DNA from: Bimuria novae-zelandiae CBS 107.79
Lineage: Eukaryota; Ascomycota; Dothideomycetes; Pleosporales; Didymosphaeriaceae
NCBI GenBank assembly: GCA_010015655.1
Contig: ML976740.1
Span: 184,725 to 248,724, forward strand
DNA length: 64,000 bases
Reading direction: 5' to 3'
Positions 48,623 through 59,003 of the stretch are shown here, in pieces (the stretch's first letter is position 1; the number at the start of each line of letters is the position of its first letter). The position numbers and the translations under genes are program-made. Below the pieces are notes generated by a model, which saw nothing but the letters and a program-made list of their open reading frames with translations, was not told the DNA's origin and searched no databases.

Positions 48623-49054
48623 TGTTAAAATCCTAAAGGGGTAACTAGTCCTAAAGGGCTAAGGTTGGTTTTCGGGCAAGAGCGTTAATAATATAAGTAA
48701 GGGGTGTAATAATAGCTTGCGCTTGTCACTAGGGCGTTAGTATTAAAAGTATATATAGTATAATTAAATTAACAAGGTTGCTTCTTAGATCTAAACAATA
48801 AATTAATAAACAGGTTAAACATAATAGTGGAAGACCGCTATCACGTTCCTATATACATGACTAGTCCTACAGATCCCATAAGTCCCAGGAGTCCCAAAGC
48901 CCCATATGCCAAGATACTTCTGGGACGCCCGATATTTCTGGGACGCGTGACTAAGTCACATGACACATGGCTAAGTCAGGAATCTTGGCTGGTCGCACGG
49001 ATAGGTGTCCTTGCCCCGCCCCGCGTTATATTAGAGTTTTAATAAATCCTAACA
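48623..49054. repeat. Solo LTR of a Gypsy-like element
   Basis: 432 bp starting TGTTAAAATCC and ending ATCCTAACA, related to the LTRs of the complete element at 49466 over its first ~200 bp but different afterwards, so a sister subfamily. No internal region is attached. Flanking pentamers GTGAG and GTTAG differ by one base, so the duplication is imperfect. It interrupts P7. Confidence 0.7.
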
Positions 49055-49465
49055 GTTAGCGCCTTAAAAGTTTTTTTAAATATTATTTTAAATTATTATA
49101 GCCTTAAAAGTAGTAATAAAGTAAGGTAAGAACTTAATTTTAGTAATATACGTAATATAATTACGTATTAGATCCTTAGCTTGGCGCCTATACGCCTTCT
49201 TTAATAGCGAGAAACACCCTATATCTAGTAGCTATAGGAGGTGCGACAAATATAGAAATATATAAAAGGTAGTAATCTTACTATTTTTATAGTATTATTA
49301 GAATTTAAGCGAGTTATAGCTCTTATAGCTATTAATAATAAGTAACTAATAGCTATTAATAGTATACTATTTTATATATACATTGAAGTGCTTTAGCTAT
49401 TATAGATTAAGCTTATTTATTATCTAGTTATTTTTAAAAACTTTAAAAACCTAGTCGCGAGATAG

Positions 49466-49925
49466 TGTTAAGATCCCAAAGGGGTAGCTAGTCCCTAAGG
49501 GGCTAAGGTTGGTTCTTGGGCAGGAATACTATAGTAGGACAAGAGAGGGTCGTAGTAATATCTTACGCTTATTACTAGGGCGTTAGTATTAAAGGTGGGT
49601 ATAATATAATTAAATCAACAAGGTTGCTTATTTAGATCTAAACGATAGATTAATAAACAGGTTAAACACGGATACTATAAGGGTATTCGTGTTAGGTTAT
49701 ATACACAAGGTGTGAACATTACCGTCCGCCTCTCTTTCTGCCATCCCTGGGTTTTGCTGGATGGCAGTGCCGTCCATGGGTGGCACGCCTTCCACGATCT
49801 TGGCAGGATGGTATGTCTTGGCTTGGATGGTACGTCACGTGACCTCGGTTACGCGACCCCGCCAAGTGTCACTTCTACTAAGGCCTGTTAGTCCTCCGCG
49901 TTCTATACATGTTTAGATCCTAACA
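49466..49925 (-). repeat. LTR (3' LTR of the minus-strand Gypsy element)
   Basis: 460 bp, TGTTAAGATC to GATCCTAACA. The first ~250 bp are AT-rich and RIP-altered. The last ~210 bp (from about 49710) stay GC-balanced, an unusual internal contrast shared by the other LTR. Confidence 0.92.
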
Positions 49926-50056
49926 TCACCTCCCCTCTTTTAGATAGCGTCCTTGGTATCCTCGTTCCGCGCCCCCTGGCTGCAGATACGGTCGTCGCAT
50001 ATAAATACCCGCGTGAGTCGCTGCTTTCGCGTTCTAGCCTTAGTGCCTTCCTAACC

Positions 50057-50674
50057 ATGCCTAAGGATCTTAAGCCTCGCAAAGCGCGTGCGCCTCGTAA
50101 AAAGACTTCGACCTAAGAGCGACGTGATCGTATTCGCCATGTTAAAGAGAGTAGTAAGGAGATGCCTTTTCGTTGCGGTCGCTGCGAAAAGCTAAACATT
50201 CGTTATTTTATAGATACTGCATCTAGTCGTTGTGCTGGTTGTATCGCTGTAAGGAGCGAATGCGAATTATTTATTCCTAAAGAGGAGTAGGAGAAGGTAG
50301 AGGATAAGGAACGTAAAAAACGATTAGCGTTAGCTCGCGCTAAGGAAGAAGTATTATATAGTTAATAAGAACTTGCTCGCTATAAGCATAAGTTATTAAA
50401 AATTAAGAGTTATAAGAGGTTATTCGCGCGTTAAGATAAGAAGTTGCTAGACGCCTAGGATAAGGTGCAAGAGATAAAGAGCTTAAGTGCGGATGCTCTA
50501 TTCTAAAACGATTTCTTTGCTAATCTAGGCTGGTCACAGGCTAACAATCCCCTTCCTAATCCATTAATAGATCTTCTTCTTAACGAATTTTTATCAGGTT
50601 CTCCTCTAATCGTTCCTGATTCCTTCTTGTGGTCTGACGATAGTATTATGCTAATAATTAGTAATAGTTTCTAA
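50057..50674 (+). pseudogene. Extra zinc-cluster-like frame antisense to gag-pol
   Basis: One frame of 205 codons (ATG 50057 to TAA 50672-50674) starts 131 bp inside the left LTR and runs opposite to gag-pol. Its start MPKDLKPRKARAPRKK is strongly basic. A Cys cluster follows (FRCGRCEKLNIRYF, then RCAGCIAVRSEC), CX2C and CX2CX6C pairs resembling a fungal zinc cluster. Next comes a charged coiled-coil-like part and an acidic Leu/Pro/Ser-rich end (PLIDLLLNEFLSGSPL). Internal TAA/TAG codons stand at Gln- or Trp-like positions and no frameshift is needed. So this was a real gene of the element before RIP. Its function is unknown; a DNA- or RNA-binding accessory protein is a guess. Confidence 0.65.
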
Positions 50675-50749
50675 GGTTTACTTCTAGTTCCTATGTGTTT
50701 TCTAAGTGTAGATATCCTTTCCACTTAATTAGATATATTCGTGGCTAAT

Positions 50750-53700
50750 TCGTGTGTCGTAGTATCTTCTTAACTTCGAATTCGGTTTCTTCCTTTGGCT
50801 GGTGATAGAAGGTTGTTTCAACTAGTGTTTTAGGGTCTACAGGTTTAAGTTAGTCTATATAGAATACCGGGTGTATCTTTGCGTCTAGCGGTAGTTCTAA
50901 TTAGTAGTTAACTAGTAATACTTGTTTAATAATAAAAAATGGCCTAACCTTAACATAGTCTAGTTTCTTGTGCTTTTTCTTCTAGGTCCGAAGATTTTTT
51001 ATAAGCAGATATGCTTTATCCCCCTTCTTTAGCTAAGGTGCCGTTTTTCTTTTTTGGTTCGTGTAGGAAATACTTTACTATTAAGCTTTCTCGAGATTCT
51101 CTCGGAGTTGTGCATGTGTTTTCTTTATAGTTTCTGCTATACTTATTACTTCTTCTATTCTAATTACTGTAAGAAGTGTTTAATTAAAGAGATATAAATA
51201 TCTTTTGTGGTTTACATAAAAGGGTGTGAATCCTGTTACTGTTAATATCTTATTGTTGTATGCTAGTTGTGTCATAAGTAGTAAGGAAATCTAGTTATTT
51301 TTCTAGTTATTACAGTAGATGCGTAGGTACGTTTCGATAGTTTAATTCGTACGTTCTGTCTGTCCGTCGGTTTGTGGATAGTATGCTGTCGATAATTTCC
51401 GTTTTATTCTAATAAGTGCTATTAGGGTTGTCTAATAATTTAAGGTAAAGAGTTTGTCTCTATCGCTAATAATTATCTTTGGAATACCGTGGTGCCGTAT
51501 AAGTTGGTCTAGGATAAGGAATGCGAGTTCCTTAGCTGTAGTTATCTTTTAGCATGGTAGTAGTTCCACGTATTTAGTATATTAACAGATAATATTTAGT
51601 ATTACGTTGTAAGTAATTCTGGTTGCAGGATCTCTTAATTTTAGTAGTCCTGTAATAAAGTCTATAGCGATATCTTCCTATAGTGCAACGGGTATTTATA
51701 TGGCTTGCATTTCTCTATACTTAAGGTGTGTTGCATGTTTATTACGCTAGTAATCTATATATTTATGGATATAGGTAGTTACTGCTTCCTTAATTCCCTT
51801 AAAGCTGTAGTTCTACTAGATAAGTTCCATGGTTTTTCTAATCCCTAGGTGTCTATACACTAGGTTATTATAGTATTATTGTATAACTTCCTTTTACAGT
51901 TCTCTGGGTACTTCTCGTAGGAGTACAAGGAGTTGGTTGAGTTTAGTAGTTAGTTCTAAAGGGCTGTTAGGGTTTTTCTTTAGTACTATAAAGTATATCT
52001 TAACCTTTTCTCCTTTATTATTTATTCTGCTAAGAGCGTCTGCTCGTCCGTTTTCTTTGCCTAAGGTGTATACAATTTTAAACTTGTATTGTCCTAGCGT
52101 TTCTAACCATCTTGCTTATCGTTAAGTTAGTTCTTTTATAGTTATAAAGCGTGTAAGATTCTTATAGTCTATAAAAATTATAAGTTCTAAGTAGCTATGT
52201 GCGTAGATCCTCTAGTGTTTAATAGCTTTTACTATCGCGAGTAGTTCCTTATCGTGTACTTTGTACTATAATTCTTCTAATGTAAACTTGTGTGCGTAGT
52301 ATGTAACTAGGTGCCATTTGCCATTCTTCTCTTGTTTCGCGCATGCTCCTACTGCTAAGTCGCTTACGTCTGTTTTAATACGCAAAGGTTTGTTGTCTTA
52401 GAAGTGTATAAGGACTAGTGGCGTAATGTATGCTTCTCGTAGTGTTTAGAATACTTATTCGCATTCTTCTATCTAATTAAAAGGTTTGTTTTTCTTTATA
52501 AGGTTTGTAAGTGGTAGTGTAATTCTAGAGTAGTCCGTGATAAATTATCTATTAAATTTAGTAAATCTAAGGAAGGCTCGCACTTCCTTAAGATTAATAA
52601 GTAATTTCTACTTTTTTACTTCCTTAATCTTCGAAGGGCTTACTTAGATACCTTTAGTGTTAATAACATGTCCTAGGAATTCCAGTTCTGTAATATAGAA
52701 TTTACACTTTTCTAGTTTTAGTCGTAGGTTAGCGTTATTTAGCGCTTATAGTACCGTTTATACGTATTACACATGATCTTTCTCCTATTCCAAGAATACT
52801 AGGATGTTGTCAAGGTAGGCAACTATAAATATATTAAGGTAGTTCTATAACGTGGTTTACCACCGAGCGGGCCAATCCCACCGAGCGGGCCAACTTTACT
52901 AAATGCAGCCCACCTCTAGCTTATACTATAATGCCATTACAATATAACGCGCAACAACCTTATACTAAAAGCGTACTATAGCTTACTATCTAAGCTATAA
53001 TTAAAGATCGCGATAAGAGCGAAAGACGCGTTATTATAGCCTTTAGCATACCTTAAATAATAGTATAATAACAACGCTAAGAAGCCCTCTCTCGACGCGA
53101 TCGCGAGCCTAACTTAAAGAAGCTAACTAAGCTAGAGGAGGAGGCTCTAGTCTAACATATACTTAAGCTTAACTAGCGAGGAATAGGTGCAATAAGGGAT
53201 ATAGTCTAAGATATAGCTAATAATCTACTTACTAAGCGTGGTAGATAGCCTATTAGTAAGCACTAGGTAGACAGGCTTAAGACGCGTACGCTAGAAATTA
53301 AGCTTTAAAGGAGCTATCTATATAATTATTAGCGAGCCTTAAATAAAGATCTACGTATTATAACGTCCTAGTTCGAGCTAGTTACGAATACTAAGGCTAA
53401 GTACGGTATCGCTAATAACGACACGTACAACTTTGACAAGACAGGCTTTATAATAGGGGTAATATAGGGTTAGATAGTCTTTACAGGTTCTAAGAAGCGA
53501 AGCAACCTAAAGAAGATTTAACCTAGCAATTATAAGTAGGTTACTAATATCTAGGGTGTTAGCGCTAAAGGCTAGGCTCTACTACCCTTTCTTATCTTCC
53601 TTAGTAAGATTCTAATCACGTCCTGGTTCTATAATCTACCCCGAGACTAGGTTATTAAAGTTAGTCCTAATAGCTAGACGTTAAATAAGCTTAGCCTTGC

Positions 53701-55800
53701 CTAGCCAAGGTACTTTAATACCTATACTAAGGCGCGTAGTTTAGGTGCACACTAGCTGCTAATTATAGATAGTCACGAGAGCCACTACTCACACAAATTC
53801 TACAAATACTGTAAGGAATAAAAGATTATTATTCTCTATATGCCTCTACACTCATCACACCTCTTGTAGCCACTTAATGTAGGTTATTTTTTGCCTTTAA
53901 AGCGGGCGTATAGCAATGAGATTAGTAGCTTGGCACGGTATAGCACTAAGCAAATTAAGAAGGAGGCTTTTCTACCAGCCTTTAAAGTAGCTTTTAAAAA
54001 AGTAATAATAAAGGTAAATATCTGCGCAGGCTTTAAAGGCGCTAGATTAGTCCTACATAACCTAGAGGTAGTGTTATTAAGACTTAATATAGTTCTTCGT
54101 ACGCCAACTCCACCTAACGTAAAGGACACCCTATAGGAATTAAAAACACTAAGCAACCTCCGCAAGATAGAGGCTTAGTTAACGCTAGTTTATAAGCGTG
54201 TATAAAAGTATAGAGATTTACTAGTTTCTCTACTTCTTAGAGCTATTAAGCAGCTTAATAAAGGTGTTGCATTAATAGGGCACGAAACAGTGTTAATATA
54301 ATAAGAAATAGTAAGGCTTCGCAAGGTAGTAAAGATAGTAATAGAGGTAAAAAGTTAAAAGAGGAAGTATATTTAGGCAGCTAAGACACTTATAGTAGGA
54401 AAGGTAGTCAATTTAATAGCTAAAAAGGATAGTAGTGGGCAAAAGGAGGGTAAAGAGTCTGTAAAGAGGGTGCGTGGGCAGAGGCGCTGCGAACGTTATA
54501 GCAAAGCTGGCCACAACGCTCGCACCTGCGTAGTAGAAATTGTAGATGCATCTAATAGCGATAAGTCTAAATAGTATTTCTATATTCTGCGAATTATAGT
54601 AAATTATAGTGGTGTTGTAGGAGGCGCTTCGTAATAGACTAACTTTTAAAAAGTGGCCCGCTCGGTGGGGTTGGCCCGCTCGGTGGTGAACCACGTTAGT
54701 ACATTATTAATTATTACTTGGAACGTTGCTGGAGCGTTTATAAGTCTAAAAGGCATAACTTGGTACTTAAACAGTCCGTATCTAGTTTAAAAGGCTGTCT
54801 TCCACTTATCACCTGCTAATATTTATACAAGGTAGTATTTATCTTATAGGTCGAATTGCGTAAATATCTTGGCTCGTCCTAGCCTGTCTCGAGATTCTTG
54901 TATACTTAGTAGTGGGTATCTATTCTTAATTATCATATTATTTAGTTTCCTATAGTTAATGCATAGACGTTGTGTTCCATCCTTTTTTATAATAAATATT
55001 AAGGGTAACGCTACTAGTAATTCTAACTTGCGTATCTATTACCTGTTAAGGGCTTTCTTTAGGAATTCGTGTGTCCATTAGAGTTCTTTTTTACTCTAGC
55101 CGTATAGTGGTCTAAAAGGTGGCGTTTTTCCTTCTTCGAGAATAATGCGGTAATCTTAGTGTGTATGCTTAGGAAGGGCGTTTACTCCTTTCTCTTCCCA
55201 AAATAAATAACTCTATTTTTTATATTTATCGGGGATATCAAGAGGTGTGCTGTTCTCTTTATACTTACGCTTTATAACCTAGTAGTTCTTACTAGCATTT
55301 GCTAAGTTAATTTCGCGTTTATTAACTTCTAGTTACAAGACTATGTTATTAATAGTTCTCTTATCTACTATTATGCTCTATTAATGCGTAGGCTTTACTT
55401 ATAATATATAGTTGCAGCGCTTAAAGGCTAGCTCTTTCTTTTCTTAGTTAACTATGGGGTTATGCTTCCTTAACTAGGGTAATCCTAAAATTACGTCGTA
55501 ATTAGCTTCCTTAATAACGTTAAGGGTAATTAATTCCTAGTGTCTATAGATCGTAAGGGTAGTTTCGACCTCGTACTCAATTGTTGCTTTGCCGGGCATT
55601 AGCTATCCATTCGCGATATAGATAGCATAGGGTATGGCCTTCTTGCGTTCGTAGAGTCCTACTCTATTAAGTGCTTTTCTTAACACATAACTTTCCTGTG
55701 CTCCTAAGTCTAGCATGGCTTTTATTTATATTTCTTTAAGCTATACTAGTAGCTTAATTAATGCCTAACTATTAGTAGCATTTACTTCCTTAAAGGCGTT
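50750..55800 (-). pseudogene. Gypsy pol relic (protease, RT, RNase H, integrase)
   Basis: Minus-strand blocks are readable between stops. Aspartic protease AMLDLGAQESYVL lies at about 55681-55735. Reverse transcriptase LCINYRKLNNMIIKNRYPLL and FTQFDL lie around 54850-54985. The RT catalytic motif reads AYLDNILVF (52794-52823), YLDD with Asp to Asn. Integrase LSTAYYPQTDGQTERT lies around 51352-51395. P5 (52850-54696) interrupts RT just before the YLDD-type motif. TGG to TAG and GAC to AAC changes are frequent. Inactive. Confidence 0.85.
52850..54696 (+). mobile_element. Pogo/Fot1-type transposon P5 inside Gypsy RT
   Basis: 1847 bp flanked by TA (52848-52849 and 54697-54698). The terminal repeat is ACGTGGTTYAC followed by two CACCGAGCGGGCC copies at an 18-bp period. 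The transposase relic on the plus strand includes YNFDKTGFIIG, LLIIDSHESHYSH (second Asp), PLNVGYFLPLKRAYSNEIS (third Asp as Asn) and VLRTPTPP. It ends in a zinc knuckle RRCERYSKAGHNARTC whose second Cys is Tyr. It is the sister of P6, with identical length. Host copy: the Gypsy reverse transcriptase. Confidence 0.9.
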
Positions 55801-56420
55801 TTCCCGCCTAAGCCTAGGTCTAAAAAAGACATTTTCTTTTTGGCTAGCTTCGTGGGTTTAAGGCGTCCTTTGTTTTTCTTCTCCTAAGGCTATTGCTAGG
55901 CCTCTGCTAGGAGAACTTTACTATCTTCTTCCTTTATTACTATTTTAATTCTAAGGGTCGTAGTCCCTTTTAGTATGCGATTAAACCTATGCTTCCCTTT
56001 TTATTCTTTATATTCCTTATAATTAGGGTGTAAGCATGTTTGCTATTTGTCTAATGCACATTTCCTATTAACTAGTAGTAATATTACTTAGTTTAGTACT
56101 TAGTTAAAATGTAGAAAGTATCGTGTTTCGCGTTTATCCTAGAGGTGAACGTCGTAATAGGCGATAGGGCAGTTAAACCACTCCTATCTATATTATTAGT
56201 ATGTTTAAGGAAAGTAGCTATACTCCTTAGCTTAGTAATAAATAGTACATTAATCTTCTCTATAGAGGGTCTATTGTATAGTCTCATGCGTAGGATTGCG
56301 GTGGTCCAGGTCGTACTATGGTTCGTAGTTTAGGCTTTTATTTAGGTACTTCTTCTTGGGGTCTTCGTGGGCGTAGCGGTGGTCCGCCATTTCTCGTGCT
56401 GCTTTACTAACTAGGTCAGG

Positions 56421-57500
56421 TTAGTAAGCATGGAAAAATGCTTCTGCGTAGTCTTGTCGTTCTATTGCTGTAAACCTGAAGTCTCCTTCCCTTAGTTGGT
56501 GTTTTTCTAAGAAGTCGAAAACATTCGTCGTCTTGCTAGTAACTGGTTTACTCCAGCTAGGGTGAGGTGTAGGAGATCGAGGCATTGGTTCCTTCTCCTT
56601 TCCTTTTTCGTCCAAACCTTCGTATGCATCCTTATAGAGTCGTAAATTAGGGGTCCCTAATTGCTCTAATCCTTCGTCGTAGATATTAATTTATTTAATA
56701 GCGTTTACTACTTACTATTCTTCGTTAGTGGTTTCTTTCTTGTTAATAATTAGTACGTTTAACTGTCTAGTAATCTTATTCTTAGATCTGTAGTTCCTGG
56801 CTATGTGGCCTGGTTTGCCATATGTAAAGCATTTATGCGTCTCGGTCCCTTGTCGTCGGGTTCTATCTAAGATACGTTAATTAGGCTTTTAAATGCCTAT
56901 AACCTTTCCTGTTCCCTTTTTTAGGTTGTTAAACTAGACATCTTCTATAGGTTAGGGTCTATAGTAGTTGCGTTGCTGGCGTCAAGGTGCTTTCAGTGGC
57001 GCTCTGTAGACTACAGGTGCCTGTTGTCTAAAACTAGCGTTCCTTAGGTTCCTACAGAACTCTTCTTACAAAGCGAACTACTCCCTATTAATGCGGATAG
57101 TCTCTTTATATAGTTCTTTTAAGGTCTCTATCTTTGCACTATTGCGCAGGAGTTTCTTACGCATATTACGTTTAAAGCCTTATTTATATATTATCTTAAG
57201 AGATTTATTCTCCTAGTTAAGTTGCACTGCGTACTTGCGGAACTTAGCTATGTATTTAGCTATAGATTAGTGTTGGCAAACTGTTTGGATTGCTTGTCCA
57301 GCGATAGCTATTTTGTTAGTAATTCTAAATATTTATTAAAGGCATATTTTAAAGTTATTATAGTTTTTAATAATGTCGATTGCATTGACATACTTGTTAA
57401 TATACTCCTTATTTTTATTATCGTGGTCTATGTCTAAGTACTTGACTAGATAGGGACAGATCTATTCTTTAGCGCTTCCTTACATATAGGTTATAGCAAA
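56421..57500 (-). pseudogene. Gypsy gag relic
   Basis: A zinc knuckle at 56790-56831 reads CFTYGKPGHIARNY, the CX2CX4HX4C spacing with the second and last Cys changed to Tyr (TGT to TAT type). Downstream on the same strand a 64-codon stretch is readable (MDEKGKEKEPMPRSPTPHPS...). The upstream capsid part is decayed to short AT-rich frames, so the limits are approximate. Confidence 0.7.
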
Positions 57501-57712
57501 GATGACCTTCTTCTTATCTTCGAGGTCTTAATTCTAGTTAAAAAAATAGAGGTCTAGCTGTAAGAGCTAGGTATTAAGGAGGGTATAATTGCTATTATAT
57601 AAGTTAGGTTTGTGTGCCTTGTTCTTGCCATCCCCTATAAGGGTGACATGGTTATCCGAAGCTATAGAAGAGATAGGGGTCCTATTAGTATTTATATTAA
57701 GGGTGTTTAAGA

Positions 57713-58172
57713 TGTTAAGATCCTAAAGGGGTAGCTAGTCCCTAAGGGGCTAAGGTTGGTTCTCAGGCAGGAATACTATAGTAGGATAGGAGAGAGTCGT
57801 AGTAATAGCTTACGCTTGTTACTAGGGCGTTAGTATTAAAGGTAAGTATAATATAATTAAATTAACAAGGTTGCTTATTTAGATCCAAACGATAGATTGA
57901 TAAATAGGTTAAACACGGATACTATAAGGGTATTCGTGTTAGGTTATATACACAAGGTGTGAACATTACCGTCCGCCTCTCTTTCTGCCATCCCTGGGTT
58001 TTGCTGGATGGCAGTGCCGTCCATGGGTGGCACGCCTTCCACGATCTTGGCAGGATAGTATGTCTTGGCTTAGATGGTACGTCACGTGACCTCGGTTACG
58101 CGACCCCGCCGAGTGTTACTTCCACTAAGGCCCGTTGGTCCTCCGCGTTCCATACATGTTCAGATCCTAACA
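57713..58172 (-). repeat. LTR (5' LTR of the minus-strand Gypsy element)
   Basis: 460 bp with the same ends as 49466-49925. The duplication GATAG follows directly. Compared with the other LTR nearly all differences are C/T or A/G. Confidence 0.92.
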
Positions 58173-59003
58173 GATAGATCCTTTTCTTAGTACTAATAGA
58201 GAGGTAGTGCTTGTCCTAAAAGATAGTAAAGGGTAGAATTGTCTAGTCTATTATATTAACGCCCTAGATAACTAAAATTTACTTTTAATTATTTTACTAT
58301 ATACTTTTTAGCCTACTTTAACGCTTAAAGCTTATAATAACTACTCTTATTAATATTATACCTATTATAAAGCTAGTCTTATTAAAGTTATAAGTATCTT
58401 TATCTAGGATACTATACTTGGCTTTAGTATTCTTTATAAGCTAGAACTAGCTCTATATAACCTTAGGATCCTTACAGAGGACTTTTTTATAATTATACTT
58501 TTAATTAAACCTAACTTAGAGCTCTAGCTAGCGCTTTATAAAAGTTATAGCCTAGTTCTAACTAATAAGGTCGCGGTAACACTTAGCTAGTAAAGAATTA
58601 GTTATATCTTTATAGTAGTAAGTTAGGGCAGAAATCCTCGCACGTTTAGGTTAAGTATATTTAGGTTAAGTATATACTAAATAATTACTATCTTTAGTAG
58701 TTTTATAAAGTTAGGTATATAATTATATTAAAAAGTAATTCTAGCATGTCGCGTACTTAGTATACTTTAAAAGACGTTATAGATAGCTATAGCGCGTTAC
58801 TAACTTAAAGTTATATTTTATTTAATAGCCTAAAGCGCAAGCTATATATAAGTCTTTTTTAATTATAGTAATTAATAATGTAGTTAATATATTATGTTAT
58901 AGTATTATTAATAGTACGTTTCGGTAGGGTCTTGGCAGTGTGATTAGCTCGCCCGTGTAATCAGCTCGCCCGTGAGGTACGTTACCCCACTATATAATTA
59001 TTA

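Larger units (their letters stand above)
49466..58172 (-). mobile_element. Complete Gypsy-type LTR retrotransposon, RIP-mutated
   Basis: 8707 bp flanked by the 5-bp duplication GATAG (49461-49465 and 58173-58177). Two LTRs of 460 bp start TGTTAAGATC and end GATCCTAACA. On the minus strand gag (zinc knuckle near 56790-56831) is followed by protease, reverse transcriptase, RNase H and integrase, the Gypsy order. A pogo element (P5) is inserted in the reverse transcriptase. An extra frame on the opposite strand lies next to the left LTR. The LTRs differ at about 23 sites by eye, all but one transitions. The element inserted into P7. Confidence 0.92.
47707..58982 (-). mobile_element. Pogo/Fot1-type transposon P7, split in three
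   Basis: The minus-strand transposase relic can be followed across three segments. The right segment (58178-58982) has the terminal repeat and YNFNKTSFIIG (first DDE block). The middle one (49055-49465) has LLIINSYKSYNSLKF and LLDIGCFSLLKKAY (second and third blocks). The left one (about 47710-48622) has GLIPLNPKVVILKLNICLRTPSP. A solo LTR (48623-49054) and a complete Gypsy element (49466-58172) separate them. The right end (58936-58982, then TA) has the usual layout, with CACGGGCGAGCTRATYA twice at a 17-bp period. The left terminal repeat is not recognisable, so the left boundary is approximate. Combined length is about 2.1 kb, the size of the other pogo elements. Extensive RIP. Confidence 0.7.
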
